Notes: generated by a model from the letters alone, not told the origin. A stretch of DNA of 64,000 nt from Micrasema longulum (GCA_022494885.1 JAGVSM010001243.1:1-64000); one strand, 5' to 3'. Shown: positions 22,735 through 34,464, counted from the stretch's first letter. Translations and numbers: made by a program.

Positions 22735-23175
22735 GCTAGAATTCCACTCGTCCATGCGCTTTGTAGCTGCACGATGATTGGTTATCTAGCTTTCATATAC
22801 CAACTTAAAAATACCTAAATTTTATAAATGGGTCTAGAATTCCAATCGTCTATGCGCTTAGTAGCTGCAAGACGTGTTGTAATCTTACTCCTTTTTATTA
22901 TTCATATTATTTTTTTTTTTTTAGTATCATTAATACACTAAATTTATTTGTCAATTTTTAAAATGTGTAAATGGGGGCTAAATTTCTAACTGTCTATGCG
23001 CTCTGTAGCTGAAAGACGTCCTGTAATCTAGCTCCTATCTGTTATAATTTGTTATTGATCTTAATTGAAAACGAGGAACTAGAATCCCAACCGTCCATGC
23101 GCTCTGTAACTGCAAGACGTACTGGGATATTTATTAATTGTACAGCGCCCTTGAGGTGATTTTCACAAAAATGGC
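22735..23175 (+). repeat. Tandem repeat of about 110-bp units
   Basis: Four units share CTAGAATTCCA-like starts, CCATGCGCTCTGTAGCTGCA and AAGACGTGTTG. The array ends with CAGCGCCCTTGAGGTGATTT and CACAAAAATGGCGCTATATA. The same end lies at 10660-10690 and, reversed, at 47180-47216, so the array is probably the 3' region of a LINE family. Confidence 0.65.
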
Positions 23176-23189
23176 GCTATATAAATTAT

Positions 23190-23245
23190 CCAACTATATA
23201 TATATATATATATATCTTTATATATATATGTATATATATATATGC
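23190..23245. repeat. TA microsatellite
   Basis: Interrupted TA repeats directly after the LINE-type 3' end at 23175, plausibly grown from its tail. Confidence 0.8.
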
Positions 23246-24245
23246 TTGACGGATTCACTCCCGGTTCTAACGGGCTTGTTCTCTTTGGATCTAGTAGTCT
23301 AGCAACGATCGAAAATTTCCACTCAATAAGAAAACGTTTATCTCTTATTGGTGGCTTCCGTCTACTCCTAACTGAAGAAACGTCTCAATCGACTGTAAAA
23401 AATGTCCTTAAATGCTCTTCTTAATGCTTGGCAATCGCGATGAGAATCTTCCTTATTTCCTTCAATCCGTCAGCACTTAAAATCTTCTTGGGTTATCCCT
23501 GGTCACAAGAGTGCAGTTTTTATCAGATCATGGTTAATTTAAAAAAAAATATTTGTTTTTAATGTTGTTGATTTCTCTTCGAACTGTTGCGGATATCCTA
23601 ATCAATGCTCTGAACACATCTGGTGGTCTTGTCCCTTTTCCTCTCTCTATAATTACCGAATGGAGTTTTTTGCTACTATCCGTGGTCCTGTTATAGGTTA
23701 TGTCGGATATACAGACCTAAAAGTAATTTCAAGGCTTTCAAAAAGTTTTAAATCATTTTAGCGAATTGATTAACGTTTATCATTTCATGGTTTACCTCTT
23801 CGTTCTAATTCTCAAGGCACTCTCTTAATACCCATCCACAATTCCTCTTTCTTCTCTAACTCATATAGTGTCCATGCGGCTCTACTGTGGAATAATCTCC
23901 CATCCACCATCAAAGATGTAACTACGTTATCTCTGTTCAAATCACGTCTGAAGAAACATATCCTTCCTCTTCCTTAATCTCTCCCCTTTTTCATTTTCTT
24001 CTTTCCTCTTTTTTCCTTTTTCCCATTGATTAATAGTTTTGATTTAAGTTAATTTATAAACAAATACGTTTATTTCAATTTTTCTATATCTTTAGCTTTT
24101 TATCTTTTTTTCTATTGAATATGTTCTGTAACTTGAATTATACATTTTTTATTTTATTGGTTGGTTGGAAGAAGTTGCCATTTGGCAATGAGCCCGCCAA
24201 TGTACAAATAACATTATGTACAAAAAGTTAAATAAAAAAATATGT
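23246..24245 (+). mobile_element. LINE 3' part, decayed
   Basis: The clear section is 23803-23977: RSNSQGTLLIPIHNSSFFSN, VHAALLWNNLPSTIKDVTTL and FKSRLKKHILPLP, a common LINE polymerase tail (S--AA-LWN-LP--I-----L--FK--LK). The untranslated end at 24150-24245 has GAAGAAGTTGCCATTTGGCA and GTACAAATAACATTATGTAC. The frame at 23246-23424 is open but I do not recognise it. Same family as 33655-34464. Confidence 0.6.
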
Positions 24246-24359
24246 CGACTAATGTGACATCGCAGCCGTTAAAACGGCATGTTTTCTTGATTACTTCTAA
24301 AATCTAAAATGACTTCTAAAAATCATTAAAAAGGCATTCATAATTTCATACGCTAAAAA

Positions 24360-25090
24360 CCTTCCCCGTTCTTCCCTTTTTGTTTTTTCGAAGTTAAAAA
24401 TTCACGAAACTGTGAAGCCTGTAGCTGTATCCTCCTTTAAGCTTTTAAAACAAAAGGTTTCATGTTTTATCTATCCTCGCTACAGAACAGACGATCGTTG
24501 GTACATGGATGACCTATTTCCCTCAAACACCATAAATTTTCTTCCCCGCTTCACTATTTTGAATGAAAAGATTGTGTGACATTGTTTCATCTACGAACCG
24601 CTTGCTAGAAATCATAAATGGCGATTCTTATCCTAGATTTTCAGACAAATTACGTTCTGGAGAATACACAAATCATACTGGTTCAGGCGGATGAAGAATA
24701 CAGTTCCGCGTGACTGAACCTTTTAGCATGTCAAGCCTTCTTTTCATAAGTTTGTGTAAAGTATTAGGTTTTCATATACAAATGATGGTTAATAGGTTGG
24801 TTCCAGCAAACTTCCGTCATCATCACCAAAGTACTTTCGAAACGACCCAAATTTTTACCGGACACGGAGCTATGAGAAGTTATCTATATAGGTTTAAATA
24901 AAGGAATGGTGACTATTGTCCATGCGATGATATTTCTTCACAGAGTATGGAACATCTGTTATTTCAGTGCCCATTTTTCAGTTTGCAACGCCATAATCTT
25001 GAAACAGAATGCAGGAAAGATGGAATATCCTTAACAGATATCCACACTGTAGTAAAAGTAGTTATCACGCGCCATTGTTCTTGAACTTTG
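24360..25090 (+). mobile_element. RNase-H-linked LINE C-terminal part
   Basis: After several frame breaks, 24797-24975 reads HHQSTFETTQIFTGHGAMRS, YLYRF, a stop, then YCPCDDISSQSMEHLLFQCP. The TGHG ... YL-R ... C-C ... EHLLF-CP order is the zinc-knuckle-like region following the RNase H domain of R1/Jockey/I-type elements. An earlier frame (24400-24560) with SSFKLLKQKVSCFIYPRYR and WYMDDLFPSN seems to belong to the same element. Confidence 0.6.
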
Positions 25091-26055
25091 CAACAATGGT
25101 GATTCGACTCATAAAGGTAATAAACCAAAATCAGTGATCGAACATCCCATTTCCAAGACAAACAAAAACTTTTTTTTTCCGAGTACCTTAGCCTTGTACA
25201 TGACACGTAAGGCTACTAAATACAGGGGTCCAAATATATATTTTTTTTAAAATAGGTTGGTTGATAAGTCTTAACTAGGAAGATGCCAGGATTGATTTAG
25301 ATCTTCTCTTAAATATGATGATTCTGGAAATATAATAAATTTCTCATGAGCTTGATAAGTTTTAATTTTTGATGGATATCTGAATCATGGTGTCTAGAAG
25401 AGACAAATATCGGATAAAAAGTTGCTTTGTATGAACAAGTATAGAATGGCCAGTGTAAGGGTGGCGACAGCTCTGATTTTTTTTTAAATATCTATCAATG
25501 GCATCCAAAAATTAACATATAAATTAAAGTCCTACTGAACTGCATGAAATGCAGTTTGTCAGAAGGTGCTTATAATTAAATTCTAAAATATATATACATA
25601 ATCTTATTTCTTAAATTTTATAAACATATAAAAACTCTTATTACTATAGAAAAAAAAGAAAAATATATATTCCCTTATACATCGAAAATAAAAAAAATAG
25701 TCCCAATAAAAAAGAAAAACACAAAAAAATTTAAATGTAAAAAACCACGTTCTTAAAGCCAGATTTTCAGCAGACGTCTTTCTCTTGAGCTAGATAAGTT
25801 TTTTTGTTTTTTTTTTTTTATTTAACGAGCTGAACCCGGCAATGCTTTGCTATTGCTAGATTTGAGTTCTTGCTAGATTTGAGTTTTTGCTAAATAGATT
25901 AAATTAACACAATCGAAAGTTTGATATCAATTATTGTATTTAGTCAAAATTAGATATGTACGTATACATTATAATTTTTTTGTTTCGGTTTAGATAAATT
26001 GTGAGGACAGAGAATTTTGATAAATAGGTATGCGCATTTTTTAAAAAACGAAACA
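25091..26055. other. Gene-free stretch
   Basis: AT-rich, with poly-A and poly-T runs. No ORF with a domain and no repeat arms recognised. Confidence 0.3.
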
Positions 26056-26059
26056 ATAT

Positions 26060-26367
26060 AGGGACACGCCAATTTTAAATATCTATAAAAATAAGGTTTG
26101 GACATGTAGAGCGAATGAACAACGAAAGGACGGCTAAAAATATATGCATTACGAATGTTCATGGATGCAGAAATAGAGGAAGACCGTGAAAGACATGGCA
26201 TAACCAAATCCAACAAATACTTGAAAAAAGGCCATGGTAAAAGTCGGAATAATCGGCGCGCGTGCATGAGAAAATCTATAAATGTAGAGGAAGCGAGATT
26301 TGAATACAAAGATAGAGTGATGTGGCGTTCTATCCTCTCTACCTACCCTTACGAGGAAGCGGTGTGA
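26060..26367 (+). mobile_element. LINE polymerase tail
   Basis: Around 26095-26190 the frame gives RFGHVERMNNERTAKN and a NRGRP-KTW motif, then after a frameshift 26200-26365 gives CMRKSINVEEARFEYKDRVM, WRSILS and the stop. This matches the end of RTE/Jockey-like polymerases (R--GHV-RM--ER--K, GRGRP, C-RK-M-VEEA---KDR--W). Confidence 0.6.
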
Positions 26368-27084
26368 TAGTTTGTTGTTGTTATTGTAAAAAAACCATTT
26401 CTCAAGTGCCACAATTTAGGGTGAAAATACGTGAATACGTTTGCATGAAGAAAAGTCAGACCGCGTTTCCTCTTAAGATTAAACCTTATTAAGTATACTT
26501 ACAAAAAATTACTAAAAATTCTTTGGCGAAAATGGTTCGGAACAACGTAAAAAAGTTGTTGTAAAAGTTTTCATTGGTAAGTAGGTACTTGTTTATGATT
26601 GAATTCCAAATCTAAAAGTAATATGTTGATATACAAAGATATACAAATATATGTAGGTACCTAACTAAGAACTTGTTTATGTTTGAATTCCAAAACATAA
26701 AATATTATATTATTTTCAAATAAATAATTTTTTTAGCAAATGTCAAACTCTTCTCAGGGATACACTCTAGTCAGGAATGCGATTTTCAAAAATGTATAAA
26801 ATGTCATTTGATATTATTTTAGTTTAACCAAAAACATAGAATTAAGAACAGTCACCAAAAATAAAGTAAAAAAAAAGAAATGGGTAGAAATTATAAGGAA
26901 TTCAATGAAATAATCTGATTGGGATCCAACAAAAACCAATGTTGTTTGTAAACATTCAAAAACAAACTTTTTTTATACACTAAAAAATAACATCGATCCA
27001 TTTTTTTTACGCGCATTCTCGGCGAATGCAACCCTGGTGATGGATAAAAAAACATTTTCTCTCCTAACTTTTTTTGTACTTAGT
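26368..27084. other. Gene-free stretch
   Basis: GTACTTGTTTATG-TTGAATTCCAAA occurs twice (about 26585 and 26670), a short local duplication. No gene. Confidence 0.3.
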
Positions 27085-27245
27085 AAATCGAATATTTTTT
27101 AAGCTATAAACCTTCTCGCGGTAAAGACGTACATTTATCTGAAAACCGCACGTAAATCGGTCCGGTAGTTATTAAGTCCATCGAGAAGAACCATTAGAAC
27201 ATTGCCTTTTATATAAACAAAAGAAGAAGAAGAAGATAGATAGAT
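27085..27245 (+). mobile_element. RTE-like LINE 3' untranslated end
   Basis: AAACCTTCTCGCGGTAAAGA, AAAACCGCACGTAAATCGGT, CCGGTAGTTATTAAG and a GAAGAAGAAGAAG tail match a widespread insect LINE 3' end pattern (AAATCGGTCCAGTAGTTT). No coding part. Confidence 0.45.
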
Positions 27246-28427
27246 GATAGCATATTATACATTTTGGTATATTGTTCTCTATAGTCCTTAAAATATAGCT
27301 TGATTATAATGATAGCTGTCAAACTAATTTCATTAGTGATGGGAAATTACTGATTACTGATCAAATTGATTTTATCAGTTATTTCATGCAATCATGAAAC
27401 TCTGTTTCCGAAAATTGATATAAAAAACGCAAAAACAAGCCTATTATAGTGTGTTTAATGTAAAAGTATAAATGAGACATTTATACTTTTTTCATGAACA
27501 ACATTAAATTAATTATTTTTTATTCGATCAATTTGTCCCATCTCCAAAGTTTTTGCAAAATTATGTAACCTTGTAAGAACGTCGTTAATAGTTAGGTTTA
27601 TTTTAGTTTTCTTTTAGTTTTAAAGCTGATTTTATTTATTAATGTTGATTTATGTATCAAGCATTGTTTTTTAAAAAAAATAATTAACACGCCAGATACA
27701 AATGATTTTTCGGGTGTCAAAATAAATAACTCCTTTGACGTTACTACAAAGTTATGTCGTCACTTTTTCTGACAACTGGCATTCTAATCATGTTTCATTT
27801 TAAGAACTTTAGTGTTCTTTTGACGTATGTATTATTGAATTTAGGGAGAGCTAGTCCATCTACACTAGTGAACCGAGTATTATATACACGCTCCAATTCA
27901 GTATACCGGACTTGGTCTACTAACAAACTAATAAGCGGATATTCCCTATCACGGTCAAAATAGGGGAAAAAAATATATTTGTTTATTTATTTTACATGAT
28001 ACTTTTATTTTTTATTTTTTATTTTCTTTATGAACACCTCACTAGGTACAACCCTTGTCGTGGCATTAGTTTACATTATTAATATTATTACCATTATTAT
28101 TAAAACTTTTAAAGAAAATAGATAAATAACATTCATGTTAATATATCTGCAAGATATCAGAATAACATTAAAATCCCGATATTAAACCATTCTCAAAATT
28201 ATTTTCTCTATCTTAGAAAAAAAATACTTTCAACCTTCCGTTGAACCTTAAAAATATTGAAAATACCCATGAATCCAAAAGAAAATTAAAAGAATACCTG
28301 ATACTTAATAATCCTTCATTGTTATTTTATATATTTTTTCTTGATTTTTTCCACAAATCTTGTGTTTCCTCTACCATTATTTGTCACTATAACTTATAAA
28401 CCACAGTTGTAATTCATTCAATGTGTG
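27246..28427. other. Gene-free stretch, possible small LINE remnants
   Basis: About 27975-28080 resembles a reversed LINE 3' tail. About 28200-28330 (+) could encode a degraded polymerase tail (KRKLKEYLILNN). The ORF 27754-27963 has no domain. None is strong. Confidence 0.25.
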
Positions 28428-28501
28428 TCCCCCTCCCAGGGCCGCGGTAAAATTATGAAACGTTGACCAGTCCGCGGCGACGAAAAGGTTGGGGACCACT
28501 G
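28428..28501 (-). mobile_element. hAT transposon terminal fragment
   Basis: On the minus strand the sequence starts CAGTGGTCCCCAACCTTTTC at 28501 and continues with a GC-rich CGCCGCGGAC section. CAGTGGT(T/C)CCCAACC is a well-known hAT-superfamily terminus. No second end or 8-bp duplication is evident. Confidence 0.6.
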
Positions 28502-28821
28502 ATCTAAATAACATATTCGTATTGAGGGGGATCCTCTGTCAGCACCTCTCTGCCAGCTGCACACACAGGAAAGTTATTATAATTATGCATAAGGAATACA
28601 AACTCTATGCAGACTAAGGAGGGGGTAGGAGGATGTATGGACAGAGGCCAACACGTCGTCCCCACCCCTCAGGATCACCTCAATGCCTCTATTTTTTTTT
28701 ATTATTCAAAAATATCTACATCTACAAACACTTTACACAAATAAACCTATGCAAATATTGAGTTTTTCTACTGACATTTCTTGGTGGAACTGTATTTTAA
28801 TTATAATAATAAAATTACATG

Positions 28822-29688
28822 TACAGGATGTTCTTTAAACCCTGTTACATCTGAAACCACGATGATCAGTGTAGGCAAGAAGACATATTAGCATATTTAA
28901 AAAAATATTTAGATCGAGGAAAATCAAAAAAAAATAATTTAAAAAAACAAATGGTTGCTTATTTCTGCAGGGGAGAAGCGAGGGGGGCGCGGCCGTGCGG
29001 TTGACGGTGTATCAGACTCCCCCCTCCCCAACCTCGTTTTTCCCCAGCACAAGTAAGCAACCATTTGTTTTTTTTCTATATTTTATTTTTTAAGATTTTA
29101 AGCGTTCTAAAAATATTTATTATATAAATAAAACACGAGTGATACTTTAATCCACAAATTTGGAATATCCAGTGACCGGTTTCATCGGTTTCGCGACATC
29201 TTCGAGACTGGTATCTTTATTAAAAAGTTAAATGTATTTATACAGAACAAAGGTAAGGATACATAATTTAAAGTTATATGTAAATAAATTAAATAAAGTT
29301 ATTTTTATCTTAAGGGTCATAAAAATAAAAAAATAAAAAAAAAATAAAAAATAAAAAAATAAAAAAACTTTATTTAATTTACTTACATATAACTTTGAAT
29401 TATGTATCCTTACCTCTGTTCTGTATAAATACATTTAACTTTTTAATAAAGATACCAGTCTCGAAGATGTCGCGAAAGCGATGAAGCCGGTCACTGGATA
29501 TTCCAAATTTGTGGATTAAAGTATCACTCGTGTTTTATTTATATAATAAATTACAATGAACTTCCATCAAGAATTTTCACTTACAAACTTAAATGTTCTA
29601 AAAATATATTTTAATGTGCCAATATGTCTTCTTGGTGATACTGATCATCGTGGTTTTGGATGTGACAGGGTTTAAAGAACACCTGTAT
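28822..29688. repeat. MITE B copy, interrupted by a fold-back element
   Basis: Left arm 28822-29100 (GTACAGGATGTTCTTTAAAC, ACCACGATGATCAGTGT, GGTTGCTTATTTCTGCAGGG) and right arm about 29580-29688 (AATATGTCTTCTTGGTGATA, TGACAGGGTTTAAAGAACAC) are those of 43097-43466. The two halves are separated by the element at 29116-29550, so the MITE B insertion is the older one. Confidence 0.8.
29116..29550. repeat. Fold-back element with arms of about 185 bp
   Basis: The left arm starts TTTATTATATAAATAAAACA, followed by CGAGTGATACTTTAATCCAC. The right arm ends with the exact complement, CGTGTTTTATTTATATAATA. Arms pair over about 185 bp with few mismatches (for example a CGGTTTC/CGCTTTC difference near 29192). 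An A-rich spacer of about 60 bp lies between. No protein coding capacity. High arm identity implies recent insertion or gene conversion between arms. Confidence 0.85.
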
Positions 29689-29749
29689 AGTTTTATCCCA
29701 CTTTTATTTATAAATTTATTTAAATTCTATTTATAAGTGGAATAAAACT

Positions 29750-30262
29750 GTTAACATCTTTTTATTATTATAAGTATACACAATTACAATAATGACTTAA
29801 AACTATAGAAACACAGCAAACATAACTAACATAACAAACAAAATTAAAAACACGGATATATACAATGAAAGAACGGCGTTGAATAAAGAAGGACTCCTTG
29901 GGTGATCACAGGCAGAGGATCCGAATACCACCGCTTGGAAGGAAGCACAGTCTCAACTGTATCCGTATCCCACAGGAACAGTTGCCTGTCCTACCATATT
30001 AACCCACCTAGGCGTGCGCGTATCTGAGGAGCTTCCAACGCGATACCTAAGTCCGGAAAACCAACGGAAGAGTACAAAATTCGCACTGTTGGCCATCAGA
30101 TCCACATTCTACGCTGGTCGCATGACCCCTATCAATCCATTCAGCATCTCATCTCTGGCATCATCCAATAGCACACAGTGCCAAAGAATGTGTTCGGCCG
30201 ATTGATGGTCATCTCCGCAAACACAGTTCGAGACAGGGGCATGTCCAAGCTTATGAAGCTTG
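29750..30262 (-). mobile_element. LINE T, RNase-H-type C-terminal end
   Basis: The minus strand near 30240-30140 reads SNCVCGDDHQSAEHILWHCV, then ARDEMLNGL. C-x-C-G ... AEHILW-C ... AR-EML is the zinc-like end of R1/Jockey-type polymerases. The frame is closed by an in-frame stop near 30110 and continues with degraded coding. The overlapping + strand ORF 30014-30205 is a shadow. Confidence 0.6.
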
Positions 30263-30536
30263 TTTCTAAACTCCCCATATGCATATATATATATACATAC
30301 ATATATAAATAGCGGTAGAAAATATTAAAGCAATAATATAAGCGCAAAACATTGGTATTGTGCAGATATAGAGCCGAGAAACGAGCCACTGTCGCGAGCT
30401 ACTACGCACCTCTACACCGGCCATCTTCCGGTACTCCAACATCCGCACAAATACTTATATGCATATATGACACTATTTTATATAATAATTTATCAAATGA
30501 CAATATGGATATGAACAAAAATTTGATTTAAATTTG

Positions 30537-30618
30537 TTGCAATAGAGAGGGAAAACATTTTTGAGAAGGGACTTCAATATTCTCTTCTCAAATATGTTTT
30601 ACCTCTCTGTTGCAATAA
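30537..30618. repeat. Minimal 82-bp fold-back related to MITE C
   Basis: TTGCAATAGAGAGGGAAAAC and TTTTACCTCTCTGTTGCAAT are the two termini; TTTTGAGAAGGG and CTTCTCAAATATG continue the pairing. Almost the whole interior of MITE C is missing. Confidence 0.7.
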
Positions 30619-30725
30619 ATGAAAATATGAATTACTCCCTAGGGAGGAAATGCAGCCAGTTTGCAAACAGTTGGACATACTCCATTTTTTAATAAATTTG
30701 ATTGTTAGTGACGGACAAATTGACT

Positions 30726-30840
30726 TATACAGGGTGTTCATTAAACCCTGTCACATCCGAAACCACGGTGATCATTATGAGCATTAAGACATATTGGCAT
30801 AAGACAAGCGTCTTGACCACTATACCACGGAAGCCGCCAA
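30726..30840 (+). repeat. MITE B left arm fused to a tRNA-like SINE piece
   Basis: TACAGGGTGTTCATTAAACC and ACCACGGTGATCATTATGAG give way at about 30806 to AAGCGTCTTGACCACTATAC, CACGGAAGCCGCC, the reverse tRNA-like head also seen at 34058-34130. Confidence 0.6.
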
Positions 30841-31543
30841 TGTTAAAACAGAATAACGATGCTACGTCGATATAGACCAACGGACCGCCGATATTTTTTG
30901 CTTAGCGATAGCTTAGAACTGGCGATCGATACAAGCTGCTCTTTGTTCTGAAAAAAGATACGATTCCATTGGGAAAATTCTTATTGTTCAACGATAAAAT
31001 GAATTGACAAAACAAACTTTCGTGTATGTTTTTTAAAACACCCTGGCTGAAGGGGTTAAAGAAATTTCTAGAATGTTAGAAGCTCTTCGATATAATGCCC
31101 AGTTATTCAGTCATATCAATTCGTAAAATATGGAAACTTTAATATATGTACGTTTTATATTCCATTTCAAAAGAATGAATAAATTGTATATTTTTTATCG
31201 TATATGATAAATACTTTTATTGACTAAATTTATTGAATGATCGAATTTCAAACGAAAAAACTTAAATTTAGAAGCTAAAGAAAATATACAATATTTATTT
31301 AGCTTTTTTACTTTTATTACCATCATTGTTCCTTTACCCTTTCCCGTCAGCGTATTGCCTAACTGTACACTGACACAGACACCCCTAGTCTATGCTGGAC
31401 CACATTGTACTCTTTAACTCTTGTGTGGGATGTCACACTAGTACATAGGACACATAGGACACAAGACTTAATATCCCTCTCTTAATTTTCAAAATGATGA
31501 ATTAGTATTTTTTAATCTTCAAATTGTCATTTTCACACCCGAT
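30841..31543. other. Gene-free stretch
   Basis: No supported gene or repeat. Confidence 0.25.
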
Positions 31544-31786
31544 TTGAAAAGTAAAACTTGTAAAACTATGCTGGATGTTAATACAAAAAATATTTATCCT
31601 TGCTACGTGAAGAAAGAATGTCCGCTAATTCAGCAACACATCTATATAGATACCTTATACAAGAGAGAGCACGAAAATTTAATTCATAACAAGGAAGACA
31701 GAGAGGCTGTTCTGCGGCGGGTGTTGTCTAAAACAGATTCAGTCTTCAGTCGGTTGATGATAGTGATGGGAGACGCACGCGCGTAA
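31544..31786 (+). CDS. Unrecognised 80-codon open frame
   Basis: An uninterrupted frame begins with a TTG (no ATG at the first position; the first ATG gives MLDVNTKNIYPCYVKKECPL) and ends at TAA 31784. The residue mix is protein-like (charged and hydrophobic residues alternate, for example HNKEDREAVLRRVLSKTDSV), unlike the low-complexity ORFs around it. There is no signal peptide, membrane segment or known motif. A CGC-GTAACA near the end could be a splice donor, so it may be one exon of a gene, or debris of a transposase. I cannot assign a function. Confidence 0.25.
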   Translation: MKSKTCKTMLDVNTKNIYPCYVKKECPLIQQHIYIDTLYKREHENLIHNKEDREAVLRRVLSKTDSVFSRLMIVMGDARA

Positions 31787-32758
31787 CATGAGCGACATAT
31801 TTGTGATTTTTAATTTATTTTGCTTTAACATTGCTAAATGATTAGTTTATTTCCATAAATTATGGAAAAGGAATTATTGACCAGTATGTCTCCGTGTTTT
31901 TTTTTTCTTTTTTCAAATGTCTGAACTTTATAATATTCCGTCTTAGACTAGTGGTAACACGATGTTACATCACCGAGCGCAAAGGGATTGTTTACCAGAG
32001 TCTTTTAAGAGTTAGCTCAATTACAAATAACTATCGACGTGCTTAAAAATATGCTAAACATTTGAGCTAGCAAAATGAACAATAAAAAAATGCTTAAGTA
32101 ATCACAGTCATAAGTCAACGCGTTTGTAATATCTCAGTCAAGGCTCGTGTTGGTTTGTTTTTTCTTTTCCTCGTAAATAAATACAGTTCACTGGCAAAAA
32201 ATCGGCGTTTACTATAAAAAATAATACAATGTACTGCATTTGCAAAATAGTAAGAAGTATCTAATACAAAAAAGTGAAAATTAAATTATAATTACTATGG
32301 CAACTTTTTCTTGACATTTGGCTTGCCAAACGCAGGCTAAATGCAATGAATACCATGATAAATAATAAATAAATAAATAAAAAAAGCAGTTATGGAATAA
32401 TTTCCATATTTACACCGGTGAAATTCAAATATGTGATTGCGCAGGAGGATTATACGTCTCAAAACGTAAATATTTTGACATTTAATATTAGGTGTTAAGG
32501 GATGTTGCTTTGTGATCGTGAATACGATAAACAACCATTGTGAGAAATTGTTATCACGTCGCTTATTAGTACGTCGATAGTTATTTGTGAACTAAATAAC
32601 AGTGCAGAACAATTTGTATCGGTAAACAGTTTGCACTCAAGTATGTAAAGTAAACCATGGGCATGTTAAATTGTAATTTAGTAGATGTGGATAGTAGTAT
32701 TATGATTTGTTGCGATTTAACTATTTTGTTTAATTAATTACATTATAACTTGAATATA
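31787..32758. other. Gene-free stretch
   Basis: AT-rich. The ORF 32337-32534 is low-complexity. Nothing supported. Confidence 0.3.
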
Positions 32759-33144
32759 ATGAAGAACCTCTGTGCTACGGAAAATTGTATATTGTTTGTA
32801 AAAAAAGTTTTCTTACCCGCGGTAAAAATTAGGGCATTTAATTGTATGGTGAAGTTTCTCGAAAATGCATGAAAAAAATAATAAAAATGAACTACTTTAA
32901 ACTACGTCACAAGTTATTCCGAATTAATCATTAATAGCGTGGCTTTAAAGATTTCCGGTTTTCGGGAAGCCGAATCACCAGTCAACAGAACTAGGCGACG
33001 AGAACTTGTAACGTCACGCGCGGCAATTTCAAAATTACAAAACTTGAAAAAATCATAGCGGTGATAATACGATACATAAAAGTTATTTTTTATGTTTGGC
33101 TTAGTTTGATAGTACGTATTAAAAAAACCAATGAACTTCTTCAT
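32759..33144 (-). repeat. MITE A copy
   Basis: It begins ATGAAGAACCTCTGTGCTAC and ends ATGAACTTCTTCAT. The inner words TTTTCTTACCCGCGGTAAAA, TTTCTCGAAAATGCATG and AACGTCACGCGCGG give reverse family order. About 386 bp. The ORF 32914-33171 falls inside it. Confidence 0.7.
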
Positions 33145-33239
33145 TTTATTCCATACCAATAAATGAACCAAATTAATTTACTGCTTAAATAATAAATGTA
33201 TTACTAATATTCAATGCTGATTTAATTAGATCTAAATTT

Positions 33240-33505
33240 GTTGTAACAGAGAGGGAAAAAAAATTGAGAAAAGAGTATGGAAGTCTAGGCATTAACAGGG
33301 GTTATGCCCTGTCATTGGCTGGTTTAAGTGGCCTCTTTACACACTGTGTAACATTCACTATTCTGCCTATGTTTAAATATCCACATTTCCTAAACTCTTC
33401 CATCTGTTGTCTTATGTAAAGTAAAAGAGGTCAAAAGGCCCTGAATAATGCCTAAACTTCCATATTCCTTTCTCAAAAGTGTTTTCCCTCTTTGTTGCAA
33501 CAATT
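33240..33505 (+). repeat. MITE C, best copy
   Basis: TTGTAACAGAGAGGGAAAAA at the left and TTTTCCCTCTTTGTTGCAAC at the right form the terminal inverted repeats of a 266-bp element. Inner words are GGAAGTCTAGGCATTAACAG, CTGTCATTGGCTGGTTTAAG and TTACACACTGTGTAACATTC, the last itself palindromic. Confidence 0.7.
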
Positions 33506-33654
33506 TTTTAATCTAAATAACTCCTTAGGAAGGCATTCCAGCCAGTCTGCAAATATTTGGACATACTCAGAACATTGCTGCATGGTTTGCTTTACATACA
33601 ATAGGCAAAGAATTATAATAGCTTTTAATTTAATTATTGGTTTTTTTATTATTT

Positions 33655-34464
33655 CATCTCATTTATTTATTGAACACTTTATTTACAATATATTTACATA
33701 CAAGGGCGGGCATATTGCCTTAAGGCAATTTCTTCCTACCTACCCAAACCGTTCAGTTTGAGAAAATTACAAGTACGTGAACATATTGAATCTTACAATT
33801 TTATACAAAAATTAAAAACAAAGATTAACATAATAAAAATATTTTTAAAAAATTAACACTATACTAGGAAGAGAGGAGAGGGGATGGGAAGGAAAGAAAA
33901 AGGATAAAGGAACAATTGAAATTTTTACATTTTACATTTTTACATTTTTACATATTTTTTTTTTTTGCACCACAACAGGCCAGGAGGCCTAATTACAGTG
34001 GGGAATTACATCACAAAGCACCCAGGCTTGAGAAAAATCACATGTTAACTTTTGTGTTCTCACCGGGAATCGAACCCGGAACCTTCCGTGCGTGAAGCAC
34101 GCGTCTTGACCACTACACCACAGAGGCCGCCTATATTTAGATAGTGACGTTTCAATCTTGACTTAAATGTAAATAAAGAAGGGGCGTCTCTAACATTAGT
34201 GGGTAGATTATTCCACAATCGAGCGGCTACTACTGTGAAAGAGGAGGCAAGAAAATTAGAGTGATGACAGAGTATTAAAAGGGTTCTCTCGTTACTAGAA
34301 CGAAGAGATAGTTCGTGTTGTGAAAGAGGTTGGAAGAGTTCTCTCAGATAAACAGGCGAAGTGGAAATATTTAAAATATTGTGAAGAAGTGATAGAATGT
34401 GAATGTTTCTTCTATGCCTGATACTGAGCCAGTGTAGTTGCGTTTTCGCATAGTTTCTTATCAC
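33655..34464 (-). mobile_element. LINE polymerase tail and 3' end, with SINE inserted
   Basis: The minus frame 34464-34140 reads KTQLHWLSIRHRRNIHILSL, YLRELFQPLSQHELSLRSSN, ARLWNNLPTNVRDAPSLFTF and FKSRLKRHYLNI. LHWL-I--RR--H--LL--I ... P-YL-ELF ... A-LWN-LP ... FK--LK is a standard LINE polymerase C-terminus. The apparent last residues after position 34140 come from the SINE at 34058-34130. The 3' untranslated part (33655-33960) has GGGCGGGCATATTGCCTTAA. Confidence 0.75.
34058..34131 (-). mobile_element. tRNA-like SINE head within the LINE
   Basis: The minus strand reads GGCGGCCTCTGTGGTGTAGT, GGTCAAGACGCGTGCTTCAC and GGTTCCGGGTTCGATTCCCG. The D-arm, anticodon-like arm and T-arm are visible and resemble a valine tRNA, but the acceptor stem does not pair. 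Confidence 0.6.
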
